A stretch of DNA of 64,000 nt, taken from NCBI GenBank assembly GCA_018292915.2, contig JACVVK020000087.1:797501-861500 (forward strand), given 5' to 3'. The stretch comes from Batillaria attramentaria (Eukaryota; Mollusca; Gastropoda; Batillariidae). Of the stretch, positions 23,501-34,419 are shown piece after piece. The number at the start of each line of letters is the position of its first letter. Positions within the stretch are counted from its first letter, which is position 1. The notes under the pieces are model-generated. The model worked only from the letters and a program-made list of their open reading frames with translations, was not told where the DNA came from and did no database searches. The position numbers were made by a program, and so were the translations under genes.

Positions 23501-26500
23501 TACTGATAAAATAAAATAGGGTTTGCAGCTGAAAGAAGGCATGGAGTTACATGCTGAGAGTTATATACATGTACTCCAAGACAACTTGTGTACCTGAAAG
23601 CTACTGCATTGTGAGGTGTTGCAAAGTGACAGACTTTTTAAACTCAGCTTTGTCCGTAATGAAAGTACTCATGTCTGCATGTCAGTGATATGGGTGACCA
23701 GGGTTGTACATTTAAGTCGGTCCCAGGACACTGACCTATAAAAATTTCAAATGTCCTATTTTTCCCACCTCAAGCGGACATTTGTCCTATTAAAATTTTT
23801 ATTGCCCTCAAGTGGCCAGGACACTGTGTCCTATCACTTTGCTGTTTCCAGGACACTTTGTCCTATAGAAGCTGTGGAAAATGTGCAACCCTGTGGGTCC
23901 GCATGTTGTGGGACTTTTCCTCTGGTGAAGGTCTTTTTTCATCTTCTTCTATATGCTGGCATGTGGTTTACAGATCCAAACAACTCCATTCACAGAAAGG
24001 CTGAACGAAAAAACATGTTCTTATAATACGTCTATGGTATACCAATATAAATAACTGAAACAAAATCACATCAGCACTTCTTTCGGTAATTGCTGAGGTT
24101 TCAGACAGCAGCATGCACCAGCCGTATTTCACATTACACACCAATACAGCGGAAACATACCATATTTGTCTGCAAGTTCTTCAAGGAAAATGATCAAATC
24201 ATTGGGAGACACGTCCAAACGGCGGATGCGGTCAAGCATGTCATCCACTGCTTTCCTCTCCTCAGGTGGTGACTGCTGCAGCAGAGGAACCAAAACTAAG
24301 CGCCCAAACACCCACAGGTTGGTTCGCTGGTTCAACCCCCTACACCGTCCATCTTGGCACTCCACCCCTGACATGTGTGAAAGAAACAAAACATGGTCAG
24401 TTATGAGATGATACGAGACAACACTGGTTATGAGATGATACGAACTCACGGCAAGAGCATTAGAAGTCCAACGCTCTACCATTAGGCCACCCTGGCTCCC
24501 CTTACACATGGTTGAGAACCATAACGAAAGACAAGTATTTGAAAGACAAGACAACAGTGCAAATACAGAACTTCGATTTCTTTACAGGGCACAAAACAAA
24601 TGCACAATCGTTCATCTTCATGACTGATGAAGTTCTGATGAATAACTGGTAGGTGCAACACAACCGTGCATAATACAGGTTATGGTGTTGGTAATTCCTC
24701 AGTTCCTGTACTGTACGTAATTAACTCTTGCAAGCCCATGCAAAAATCATGTATTTACTTGAAATCTTCAGATCACTATGCGCCACCTCAAGCCACTATT
24801 ATGCAATCTGCAGCGGTCTTGGGCCTAGCGGGAAGGCCCATGCTTTGTGTAACTGGCTCGTACTGGTGCGCAGTGGATGTTTCTTTTTGACTGGTCTTAT
24901 CATATGGTGGGCAGGGGGGTGGTCGGGCTTTGGCTCTTAAGAGTTAAGGGAAATGCACAATACCATTTGCTTACAGCCAAAGTACACATCTGAAAGTGTC
25001 AGCGCGCCAAGCAAAATGGAGATCTCAGTGCGTGCAAGTACAGTTGAGGTAGTAAAGTTGGCCCCCTAACGCCATTTGTACCTCATGTATTAAATTACAG
25101 GGCCCCTAGTAAAAGTCGAGGTTAACTCTTTGACATCGTGAGCTTGGCCAGTGACCTACTTCCCTGCTGACGCGCATGCAGCTGCTGGCTATTTAGGGCA
25201 ACGCGAATCGGTTCGCGGCTCGGTGCCTACGGCTGTTGAGAGTGACGCGAGCCGGATCGCGTCCCGATGCGTAAAGGTTAATTTAACCCACGGCTATGGG
25301 CCTAACCCAGACTAGGACAAAAGAAACCCAAAAGCAAAAGCAAAATTAAATAAAAAAAGGAAGCGAAGAAAGGAAGATAAAAACTTTCTGTAACGGCAGG
25401 CACCTTGCTGGATCGGGCCTGCTTCTTGATTTAAAACAAAAAACAACAGAAAATTTAACCCTAGAGCTATAGTTTAGTTCAAGGTTAGACTCTACCCCGG
25501 GGTTAAAAGCCCTAACCTCGACTTTTCCATACGAGCTCATAAGATCTACTGAGCATCATGATCACACCATTACTAAGAGGTAACCCTATCAACAGGGATG
25601 GATTTACTCTAATTTACTAGAAACCAATGAGACATTGTCTCCTTGACCAGTCATTTTTATGAGACATTTTCATTTTCTATGAGACAATCAAGTTCACCCG
25701 CATCACTCTGTCACATGTCTGTGCCGAGAGCCTGTTCCAAAGTGCAGTGACGTTCAGGTTCTGAACGGAAAAGGACCTCTCGATCGCAGAACTGAGAAAA
25801 CTGATAACGCGCCAATATTTTTTGCACCTCTTTCGAGCGAGAGTTCCTGGCAGCGCGCGCAGCGAGCGGGATAAGTAAGCCTCATCACTAATATTAGATT
25901 AGTGTAACAGTCTCTATGACTGACACGGACAGCGCATCTCTGCTTCGCGTTGTCAAGTGCGCCTGTGAGGTCATGTTCGTGCGACATATGACGCATTTTG
26001 CGAAATTTCTCTGCGACATTTTATCAAAATATGAGACATAGTCACACGACGCGCGAGAAAATCGATCCCTGTATCGGTAAACTTACAACTCCCTAGAGGA
26101 CCTGTTAGGGCTGACCATACTGACTGAGTGCATACATACCAACTTCTGAACCTTGCATCAAGCAGTCGGAACTCCTCCTGCACTGCTTGTCTTCAAGCAC
26201 AACATCGTCCATGTCTGTCAGTTTTAGCTGTTTGCGGTTCACCAAGACAAAGTCCTTCATTTGCAGACGAGGCAGTCCTAAACTTCCCAAAGGGGACGTC
26301 TGTAGAAACTCCAGAAGGCTGGCCACATCAAGGGCAACCTGCAGAACACGTAGCACAATGTTCTACGTTACTCGGCGCTGTTAGCCCTGCTAGAGTTTCC
26401 GTTTGATATAGCGGAGGAGCAGTGGAGTGGAGCGTGTGGCTAGCAGGACAACAGTGGCAACAGGAATATACAATATGAAGGCTTAGTAGCAACAACATCA

Positions 26501-27784
26501 GCAGCAGCAATGATTCTTCCCTTCGCTTCATTTTCGCAAAATCTTTAGTTCACTGCTGATGATCTCCATGGACTGACACTTAACCAGTGTTGTCTCTGTA
26601 TTTGTGATTCTGTAATTTGTGCCCTGAATAGGCTACTGAGCCGTAACTCTGGGAGTGCACTTGTTTCATGTAAGTGCTGCTCTTTTTCTGACAAATTGCC
26701 AGTCCCTTCCATTCTCATGATTTTTCTCCACCTGTAGAAAAGGGAAAAAAGCAACCCTCCAAAAAACAAAAACAAAAAAAAAAAAACCGAACAAAGAAAG
26801 TACAAAAATCTACAAAAACATGAGCTGACAGTCTCAATTTTTGAAAAACTATGCAAATCAGACACATACTGGTTATGAAATGACAGAGATTTTTTATCTG
26901 AGCTATGAAATTTCTGTATGCGTAGTGATTTAAAAAAAAATAAAAATAAATAAAAAATCATGTAAGAGGTAACATACCCTCACTCTTCGTGCCCAGGACA
27001 ATGAAGACACGACGTCTGAAGTGAGCGGAGTCCCAGCCTCCATCACCAGCATCATCCCTTTCTTACGCATGTCCAGTGAGATGTGATCGCCGCGGAGACA
27101 GTACCCAAGTATGTTGATGAGACTAGGGTGCTGGAAGAGGGTGAGAAAGAAAACCTCCCGCATGAGGTGGTAATTACCCATGGGGTTGCAGAACTCGGCG
27201 TTGTAGATCTGCTTCATGCAGGCGATCTTCGTCTGCACGTCGTTTGCCTGGCTCTTCACCACCATCACCTTGCGGTCCCAGCGTTCGCGGTGGTAGCTGT
27301 AAGAGTCAAGCTCCGGCTCTTCCAGGCGCTCCACGAACTTCTTAGCCGAGGATCCCATGCTGCCCCCGATCTGAAGGTTGTCGATTTCTCCACACGTCAT
27401 GGGACTAAGAAGGTCAAGTTCCAGCATGCGGTCCTTCAGGATTATGGCGACTTCGTCAGGTTCCCGCGCACTCTTCCAGTCTGGCGGATACAACATGGCC
27501 AGCACCTCTTCCACCTGTTGTTTGGTTAGACCGTTCCTAGAACCGCCACCCAGCAGATCAAAGTTTCTATTGCTGCCTCTCATAACGTTGAAACCATCCC
27601 TGGGACGAAAGCGGAATGACCTCCTTTTCTCCAAGGAAGGGAGGGAACTGCTGGGCGAGGGTAGGCTGTCCTGACCACTAAGCGTCCGATATGTCATGAC
27701 CAACCCCAGAAACACAACAGAGAAGACCAGCAAGGCCAGGCTCTTGCGCGTCCGAAGACGAAGCAAACGGCGCCGACAAGACAT
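16919..27784 (-). CDS. VLK/PKDCC-like plus FAM198-like two-domain secretory kinase
   Basis: I joined eleven exons: 27784–26978, 26338–26140, 24367–24161, 23475–23258, 23094–22887, 21896–21600, 20047–19818, 18695–18572, 18116–17934, 17834–17671, 17083–16919. All junctions are GT–AG and keep phase, giving 933 residues. Residues 15–31 form a type II signal anchor, so the protein should face the Golgi lumen. Residues about 130–590 match PKDCC (VLK, a secreted tyrosine kinase): a GGSMG glycine loop at 140–144, Lys177, Glu210, 'HPSLINILGYC', 'SPLGS', a DMD metal motif at 311–313, then the Cys-containing C-terminal region ('SECRAFAVF…MTVVFKG'). Arg293 replaces the expected catalytic Asp. After a charged linker, residues about 645–933 resemble FAM198/FAM20/FJX1 kinases ('YHLDRLLG', 'HLIHVDADQGF'). 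The acceptor at 27835 implies an upstream non-coding exon. The alternative is two separate genes, but no stop or new start separates the parts. Confidence 0.85.
17517..17562. repeat. (CA)n microsatellite in kinase intron
   Basis: A CA tract lies in the intron between the last two coding exons and is preceded by CGCGCG. Confidence 0.95.
20060..20472. repeat. 21-bp minisatellite, 20 copies
   Basis: The unit is GGGAAAGTACAGCGGGCAGA plus A, with GCGG/GCAG variants alternating. It lies in the intron just upstream of kinase exon 7 (minus strand). On the minus strand it is pyrimidine-rich and supplies the polypyrimidine tract of that exon's acceptor. Being 7 codons long, it stays open in frame with the exon (LYFPFC-type heptads). 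Confidence 0.95.
22336..22842 (+). mobile_element. Long tRNA-derived SINE (second family), copy 1
   Basis: The tRNA-like head has box A/B sequence (GTAGTGTAGTGGTTAGCAC … GGTTCGAGTCCC). A body of about 420 bp follows, ending in a poly-A run. It lies in the intron between kinase exons 5 and 6, opposite in strand to the gene. It matches 51996–52499 over its full length. Confidence 0.85.
23703..23905. mobile_element. hAT-like MITE, copy 1
   Basis: The ends are CAGGGTTGTACATTT and AAAATGTGCAACCCTG, which are inverted repeats. The interior is full of GGACA/TGTCC pairs. The flanks TGGGTGAC and TGGGTCCG are a partly decayed 8-bp duplication, as expected for hAT elements. It is located in a kinase intron. 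Confidence 0.75.
24420..24507 (-). mobile_element. SINE head fragment
   Basis: It contains the reverse complement of a tRNA-like head (GGGGAGCCAGGGTGGCCTAATGG…) without the body. A 17-bp direct repeat, GTTATGAGATGATACGA, lies beside it. Confidence 0.6.
24721..24947. mobile_element. TTAA-flanked MITE (piggyBac-like)
   Basis: The ends are TTAACTCTTGCAAGCCCA and the inverted TTAACTCTTAAGAGCC, each including TTAA. There is no ORF. The TTAA target preference suggests piggyBac-family mobilisation. Confidence 0.55.
25103..25537. mobile_element. GGGCCC-ended MITE with nested insertion
   Basis: It is the same family as 43953–44250, with left end GGGCCCCTAGTAAAAGTCGAGG and inverted right end CCTCGACTTTTCCATACGAGC. 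The left part is interrupted by a 152-bp TTAA-flanked insertion (25126–25277). Confidence 0.75.
25126..25277. mobile_element. Nested TTAA MITE
   Basis: It is inserted at TTAA (25122–25125 and 25278–25281). The empty site is preserved in the sister element at about 43975 (GTCGAGGTTAATTTTACCC). Its ends, CTCTTTGACATCG and the inverted CCTTTACGCATCG, are imperfect terminal repeats. Confidence 0.75.
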
Positions 27785-27975
27785 TTTTGGTGTGGCCCTC
27801 AGACGTAGGGTGCGGAAGCAAAAATACTTAACTGGAAAAAAAAAAAAAATTCAAAGAGTTAAATAGCAGTAGCAGTAGCAGTGTGTGTGCACTATATTTG
27901 TGGAACTGGATGGATACAAGGCAGATGGTGATCAGTATTTAGGTCGCCTCCTATTACTACAACTAGTACAAGGTA

Positions 27976-28475
27976 CAGACCCATACGCTTAAGTCAAACA
28001 CGTTTAAGTCGAACTTCGGATACGTCGAAGCAAAAAGTTTTTCCCGGCAAAACTTGCTCTTTGTATGACTAATTTTTTTACGGATAAGTCGAATGAGTAC
28101 TCAAAAACGGATAAGTCAAAACTCGGTTATGTCAAACGGAATCTGCAATTTTAGCCTCGGATAAGTCGTACCAGTCGCTGGCAGGGGAATTTCTTTTTGT
28201 CCGTCTGATGCATCAGCGCCAAAACACGGCTTGCACAGAGATTTAACATTTTCCGTGCAAGTACAGGTTGACAGTGTTATGTGTCCTGCGGGCCTTAGGG
28301 CTGGTTATCTTGGGTGGTAGAACACGAAATTGGCGAGAAACACGTGCAAGAACAGAGCTAGGCGTGAGATCTGACCCTGTGCCCCTGATCTGTGAGGTTT
28401 TCTGTCGCCAGTGTCAAGAAGGTGATTTGCCGTCGGTTTCAGAGGGTAAGCAGTGAGTTATTCCTGGTGTGTGAA

Positions 28476-28544
<69 letters not shown>

Positions 28545-28662
28545 TTTGCCGGTTGGTGCCGTTAGAGTTGGATCTTTCTGCTATTTGACTGCGTGTGTTT
28601 ATATGACGTTGCACTAGAATTTATTGAGCACATGCGATCATATGACTGCGAACGCGCGCGCG

Positions 28663-28729
<67 letters not shown>

Positions 28730-29416
28730 GCACGCACAGATAACGCTGCTGATCTTACAAGCAGAATAAGAGTCAGTGAAACTAGAAAAGAAGAAGAAAA
28801 CATAAGCTGGAAACTTATCACCGTTTGGTGCCAGACAGCTTTCATGTCAGAACAAAACAGCCATCAGAAGAACTTGGCTTTCTAATTCCTCTGCATTGCA
28901 TGTGTGACTATGGTGAGACCAAGCCAATACTGAAAGTGAACTCAACGTGAACAAAATAGCTACGGAGATTCGATGATATGGCAGCTTACACGAGCGTATT
29001 GAATATAACAAATCCTAGCAGTAAGGCTCAGTATAGTTCGCACCCCTGGGCCGTACTGGGCAAACTATTCAAACGCATCCACACTCGTTTAGTAGAGTTC
29101 GCCTGCTTATATCGATTTAGGGTTAGATTTAAGGTTGGGGTTACCTTGTGGTAACTGATGGTGCAATCGCTATGTTGTTCAGACGGTCGCAGTGCATTTA
29201 CAGCAGGTGCAAATGACAGCAGCAGTAAGTTTATGTTGACCAGGGAAAGTAAATTTCATTTTCCAAATCGAATCAGGGGGTGAACAGGTGCAACTCGCTT
29301 AACTCGAAGCTAGAGTCGAAATTCGACCTTATCGGTCGTCACGGATAAGTCAAACTTCGGATACGTCGAACAAAAATCCATTTCCCCTGCGAATTCGACT
29401 TAAGCGTGTTCGACTG
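27976..29416. mobile_element. pogo/Tigger-like inverted-repeat element
   Basis: It is flanked by TA at both ends. The left terminus CAGACCCATACGCTTAAGTC and the inverted right terminus CAGTCGAACACGCTTAAGTC match. Both arms repeat the words 'GGATAAGTC' and 'CTTCGGATACGTCGAA'. No transposase ORF remains, and the interior carries microsatellites at 28478–28540 and 28671–28737. Confidence 0.65.
28478..28737. repeat. (GT)n/(GA)n and (CA)n microsatellites
   Basis: (GT)n then (GA)n at 28478–28540 and (CA)n with flanking CG-alternation at about 28655–28737. Confidence 0.95.
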
Positions 29417-29571
29417 TAGTACAATAGTACTAGGATTACGACAAGAGTTGCTCGTGCATTGAACTAATCATTTCCAAATCCACCAAGCCCCTGCCTCAAA
29501 CACATACGTATACTGACTTAGTATTCAGCATTTCCGTTTTAATTAGCTGTCAGCAAACTACACATACTGCA

Positions 29572-29764
29572 GGGTTGCACATTTTCCACAGCTTCTATAG
29601 GACAAAGTGTCCTGGAAACAGCAAAGTGATAGGACACAGTGTCCTGGCCACTTAGTGGCAATAAAAATTTTAATAGGACAAATGTCCGCTTGAGGTGGGA
29701 AAAATAGGACATTTGAAATTTTTATAGGTCAATGTCCTGGGACCGACTTAAATGTGCAACCCTG
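29572..29764. mobile_element. hAT-like MITE, copy 2
   Basis: It is the inverted copy of 23703–23905, with ends CAGGGTTGCACATTTT and AAATGTGCAACCCTG. It is flanked by a 6-bp direct repeat ATACTG. Confidence 0.75.
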
Positions 29765-29769
29765 ATACT

Positions 29770-32119
29770 GAGGTCATGTGAAGAAAAAAATTCTCAAAAC
29801 AGTTCACAAAAAGAACCTTCAATCGTAGTTCAAGCAGTTCAATCAATACACACCCTAGCAAGTGCAAACTTCCTGACACAATGTCTTCAAAAACACAAAG
29901 CAGTGACACAGAATGATCCTGTACCTCTTGACTCAAGCAAGTGTGATGCAAACTACAGCCCAGACAGGGACATGACATAAATCAGAAGGGCAGGTTCATG
30001 TGTAATATATTACCTCACAATGATCTGTACCTGCACACACTGACACAGCATAAACTGAAAACTTGATCCACAAGTCAGGGTGCAGCAGACATCTTGTCAA
30101 ACTCATACACTTCATTCTAGTCCATATGACGGAAGGTGTCAACAAGTGTCTAATGCACAATATATATACCAATTCGTTACCTCTAGTCTCAGTTGTTCTC
30201 AGACATTTCACAAGACGTAGCATTTGAGACAGGTTACACACTTATGCTGCAAAAACTGTGGAAACTGCTACTCGATGTGCAGTCAAATTCAGTTCATTTA
30301 AACAGCACACGAGCAACTGATGCCAGAAGCACAGTTTCACGATTCATGTAGACGATTAGCATACATGTATTAAAAAAAATATATATATATGTGTATACCA
30401 GAATTCTCCAACATTAACTGCGTGGCAAAAATAACCTACTGTGAAAAATATGACGAGGCAAAAGCTATTATAAAAAACGTATTACGAAGCCAGCTCACAC
30501 ATTTTTCAGCCTGTACAGGGAAAACTTTAATTAAATTTGACAAATTACACATGGTGACAGCTGCATGAAACACGCTGACAATGAGCGAATGACAATCTAG
30601 GAAATTACCAGGCAGATGCTTGGTACAAACAGCACAACTGACATATTAGCGACACCACACTGCAGCACTGTGCATTCCAAGCTCTGCCAACTATGCATTG
30701 ATTTTTCTAAGCACCACAGAGTTGACAGGGACACATCAGTAACAACTGTAATTCAATACTGTCACCGGGGCTAGGATTTGCTGCTTCTGCTATAGATCTT
30801 GATACGTTGCACAGTAAGCAAAGCAAAATATAATGGTCGTAGGCAGTTCAATGCTTTTGTCTGTCTACATGACATCCTGCAAATATCTGCCATTACAGAA
30901 ATTGAACTGTGACTGAACTTTTACAAAGTAACATTCATCTGCACTGCAGTCTGCAGTAGTCAAAACTGGTACAATTTTCTTAATTTTACTTAGTGTAGAA
31001 TTTTGTTGACTGTGGGCAGACAATTCTGTGGCAAAAGACTCACATACTTACTGTCATAATTTAATTAAACATTTACAGAGCTGAACTTTTAGAATTAGTG
31101 TCTCAGTGCTTATTGGTGATCAGTGTGTAAAAGGTGTAAAATTAAATGAATTGTAAAACTTCATAGTCAATGGGCAACCCAATGTTTAGCACAGTATTAT
31201 AAAGATTGCATTATTTTCTTATCATTATTTCCAGTCACCTGGGTGATACACAAGTAATACACCAGCCAGGGTAGCTGGTTTGTTATGGTACATGTACCTG
31301 AAAACTATTAGTATTGTTTTTCAGACGCTTCCGCCCCCCCCCCCCCAACACCCGCCCCCCTCCCCATCCGTTCTTACCCAGATAATATTATTGCCTCTAA
31401 TTATTTTAACACATTATCTTTATTCTCCCCCACTGTTCTTTCCTGAAGGGTTGTTCTGCCGTCACAGCACAACCTTGAAGTACCGACTTACTGGGATGGG
31501 GGAAGGGTGGCGGAGGGTTGACGATAGGCTTGGGTCACCGTAAAGCGACCGCGATTCGCTACTGGTCTGTACCAAAACCGCTTCGCCATACACTTTCGTC
31601 CTCGGAATTTTTTCAAACTGAAAAAGACATTTCTTCCAATCCACTCATTACAGAAGTTTAGCTCAATAAGACTCAATCGACTCCGGCGGAAGATCTTTCA
31701 TCGGAGTGTTGGCTTTCCTGCAGCTAAAGAATTTTCTTTCGAGTTGTCTGTCTCATGACTATAAAGAAACGACCAAATGCAACGTACTGTTTCCGTCTGC
31801 AGCCACTTACTTAGTCAAACCATTCCTATTTTGTGCTGTCCGACGCAGGTGTCAAAGCCTTGCGGTTCATTTGCCTTGGATCCAAGAACGCCATGCAGAG
31901 TTGTCGATCCTGCTAGTTGTTTTGACACACTGTGGGTTTGTTTTTTTTTGTTACGTCATAAGGCAGAAATAAATCTTTTGGCACTTACAAAGGAACAGCG
32001 TCCATCAATTTTTTTTGTAATGATAGATTTGAAATTATGTCTTTTTGTTTTATATTTTCTGCGGACTTACTGTCCGTAAGCCCGTTTGACTTCCTGTTTT
32101 GGTCCGAAAGTACGCGAAA
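29770..32119. other. Intergenic region between divergent kinase and POLR2J genes
   Basis: No coding exon was recognised. The kinase gene (−) should have at least one 5' non-coding exon upstream of 27835, and the POLR2J promoter (+) lies just before 32120. A shared promoter near 31.5–32.1 kb is possible but not shown. A C-run lies at about 31333–31361. Confidence 0.5.
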
Positions 32120-33764
32120 ATGAATGCTCCGCCGACTTTCGAATCATTCCTGCTGTTTGAGGGCGAGAAAAAGTGAGAGCCACGAGCCAATTTCAGTGTT
32201 TTCTGAACTAACGCTCTTACAGATCGTTGATCAACCTAACAATGACAGACTTAATGATAGAAGACAGAAGTAGGGAAAGTGTCACGTGTGGGTTTCCGTC
32301 TCTGTTTGGTTTCCAAAGTGAAAGATGTACACAAAAAGCCCTTATATTTACTCATTTTTCGTCAGATAATTAAATCAAAGGTAAAATCTTGTATGTGTTC
32401 AGATACTCACGGATAAGACGAATGCGCATTGCAGACATACACTGGTTTGTCATCTTCGATAACTGCTGAATATAATTTCTAAATTTGTTTCCAGGATCAC
32501 AATTGAAAAGGACACGAAAGTTCCCAATGCAGCAATCTTCACCGTAAATAAAGAAGACCACACCTTGGGCAATATGATCACAACGTAAGTATGAAAGTAA
32601 CTTGTGACAGTTTCTCCTATGCAGACCTTTGATTCGTTTCATTTTCCAACTATATGTATACACCCATGTTTACTTCCTCCTGTACTTTCAGTTTCAGATT
32701 TTATTTGTATTATTTTTAGTATGCCTTTAAGAATGAAACCTGACCAATAGATTTCCACAATTCACGCAATAGAAAATCCTGATGATATATATATAAAAAA
32801 AGATAAGTTAGCATGAACAATTATTGTACAAAGTGTTGCCACTGTTTCCATGTATGCTGATTAAGCTCTTTCACTTAACAAGTAAAGAATGAGGGATTTC
32901 CTTCTGTAAATTACTTATTTTATTCAATTTGGCCCTTACTACAGGGGACTGTGAAGGAAGTTGTTGACAGCTCTTTTATAATCATTACAAATGTGCTGCA
33001 GGCAGTTACTGAAGGACCCACAGGTTCTCTTCGCTGGCTATAAAGTTCCTCATCCTCTAGAACACAAGTTTGTTGTTCGGATCCAGACCACATCTGATTA
33101 CAGTCCTCAGGAGGCCATCACAAATGCCATCACAGATCTTATCAGTGAGGTGTCACTGCTTGAAGAAAGATTCAAGGTTTGTGTCACTGTTGTTCAGGAA
33201 GTTTGGGGGGGGGGGGGGGGGGGGGGGGAGATAGCTGGATATAAACTTTCTATGAAAATGTGAAAATAAAATTATTATTCAAAAAGCAAAACAAAGTGTG
33301 TGTGTGTGTGATTCTAGTTTAATTTTTTTTTTTAATAAATTATAATTCATTTACGTCTTATTTGCTGTTTATCATTAACATCTGTTAAAAGCTAAGATTT
33401 CTCACTCTGGTGTAATGTGCTGTTTTGTACATTTTGTGATGGATCACTTAATGTTGCCAGTTGAACAAAAAAAAATTCAGTATTGATACCATCAGTACTA
33501 GTGAGTATTAGTACTATTAGTACTAATATTAGCATTTATACATGTGTGTTAGCAAAATTCGGAGGCACTGAAAATTGATTTGTATTCCTTTCTTCAAGTA
33601 TTTTTGGCCCAATGCTAAGAGTATAGTCGACTAACCAAGGAAAAAACGACTACAAAAAATGTTGTAATGACATTGTGTCGTTTTATTCACAAATCTGGAA
33701 CGGAACAAGACAGAAATTAAAATTGTTGGTGCTTCTAACAGTAACACTCACTGTTATATTAATA

Positions 33765-33806
<42 letters not shown>

Positions 33807-33908
33807 CTGCTTTTGTACACTTGGAACTAAGTGCCAGTTTGACTTTTTAATTCTTTTCATTTGTTGTTTCAGGATGCTGTGAAAGACAGACAGGAAGGAG
33901 AAATATAG
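32120..33908 (+). CDS. POLR2J: RNA polymerase II subunit RPB11
   Basis: The four coding exons 32120–32172, 32495–32584, 33002–33176 and 33873–33908 join in phase with GT–AG junctions. They give 117 residues, which is the length of the human protein. Highly conserved stretches are [66 protein letters not shown] and SLLEERF, ending [11 protein letters not shown]11 pairs with RPB3 to form the α-like heterodimer that nucleates RNA polymerase II assembly in the nucleus. The last exon is only 36 nt. A G-run of about 30 (33198–33228) follows the exon 3 donor. A polyadenylation signal sits 145 bp past the stop. This is the only universally conserved housekeeping gene in the window. Confidence 0.97.
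33198..33228. repeat. Poly-G run in POLR2J intron 3
   Basis: About 30 consecutive G begin roughly 20 bp after the donor site. Confidence 0.95.
33769..33803. repeat. (CT)n microsatellite
   Basis: About 17 CT units in POLR2J intron 3, 70 bp before the last exon. Confidence 0.95.
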
Positions 33909-34052
33909 AGCTTCAGCCTGCACCATTTCATCATCATCCAAGTGTTTATATTTTCATTTCACAGTCATCGGTTTTTGTTGTTGTTGTTATGTACATGTAT
34001 CTGTAATTGTGAATGAAAGAGATGGATCTGTTTCTGAATGGGAGATGTGTGA

Positions 34053-34058
34053 AATAAA
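34053..34058 (+). terminator. POLR2J polyadenylation signal
   Basis: AATAAA lies 145 bp after the POLR2J stop codon, followed by a T-rich stretch (AGTTTTTTTGTCTG). Confidence 0.75.
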
Positions 34059-34229
34059 CTTAGAAAAGTTTTTTTGTCTGCTGAAGTGTTCATTTTCAGG
34101 ATAAATGAGTGTGTGGTGGTTTCAGTCGTTTGGCTGGATTCGGACAAAACTACTGTCCAAGGGTGAATATAATCTTGCAAGCAATGCTATTCTTGATTAC
34201 AAACGCGTCACCAAAGACTGTGGTATTGG

Positions 34230-34406
34230 GGGAGCCGGGATAGCTGAATGGTAGAGCATTGGACTCTCAATGCTCGGGTCGTGAGTTCGAATCCCAGCTG
34301 GGGCTAAATATTTGTGCTGGCCTTTTTCTCGTTGCCCCGTCTTTGATACCACCCTTACGTGGTGGAAAAAGGCGTTAAACTCCTAAACACCCACCCACCC
34401 ACCCCC
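34230..34406 (+). mobile_element. tRNA-derived SINE, full-length reference copy
   Basis: The tRNA-like head has A box (TAGCTGAATGGTAGAGC) and B box (GAGTTCGAATCCC), followed by a 100-bp body ('TTTGTGCTGGCC', 'TCGTTGCCCCGTCTTTGAT', 'GTGGAAAAAGGCGTTAAAC') and a CACCC-repeat tail. The perfect 12-bp target duplication CTGTGGTATTGG lies at 34218–34229 and 34407–34418. The family recurs at least seven times in the window. Confidence 0.92.
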
Positions 34407-34419
34407 CTGTGGTATTGGT

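Noticed and set aside
31462..31676. Minus-strand ORF as 5' coding exon of the kinase gene
   Set aside because: The kinase already has a good start and signal anchor at 27784. No donor in phase with the acceptor at 27835 was evident here; a non-coding exon is still possible.
34230..34306. Functional tRNA gene
   Set aside because: A and B boxes are present, but the anticodon stem does not pair properly and the sequence continues into a SINE body with target duplications.
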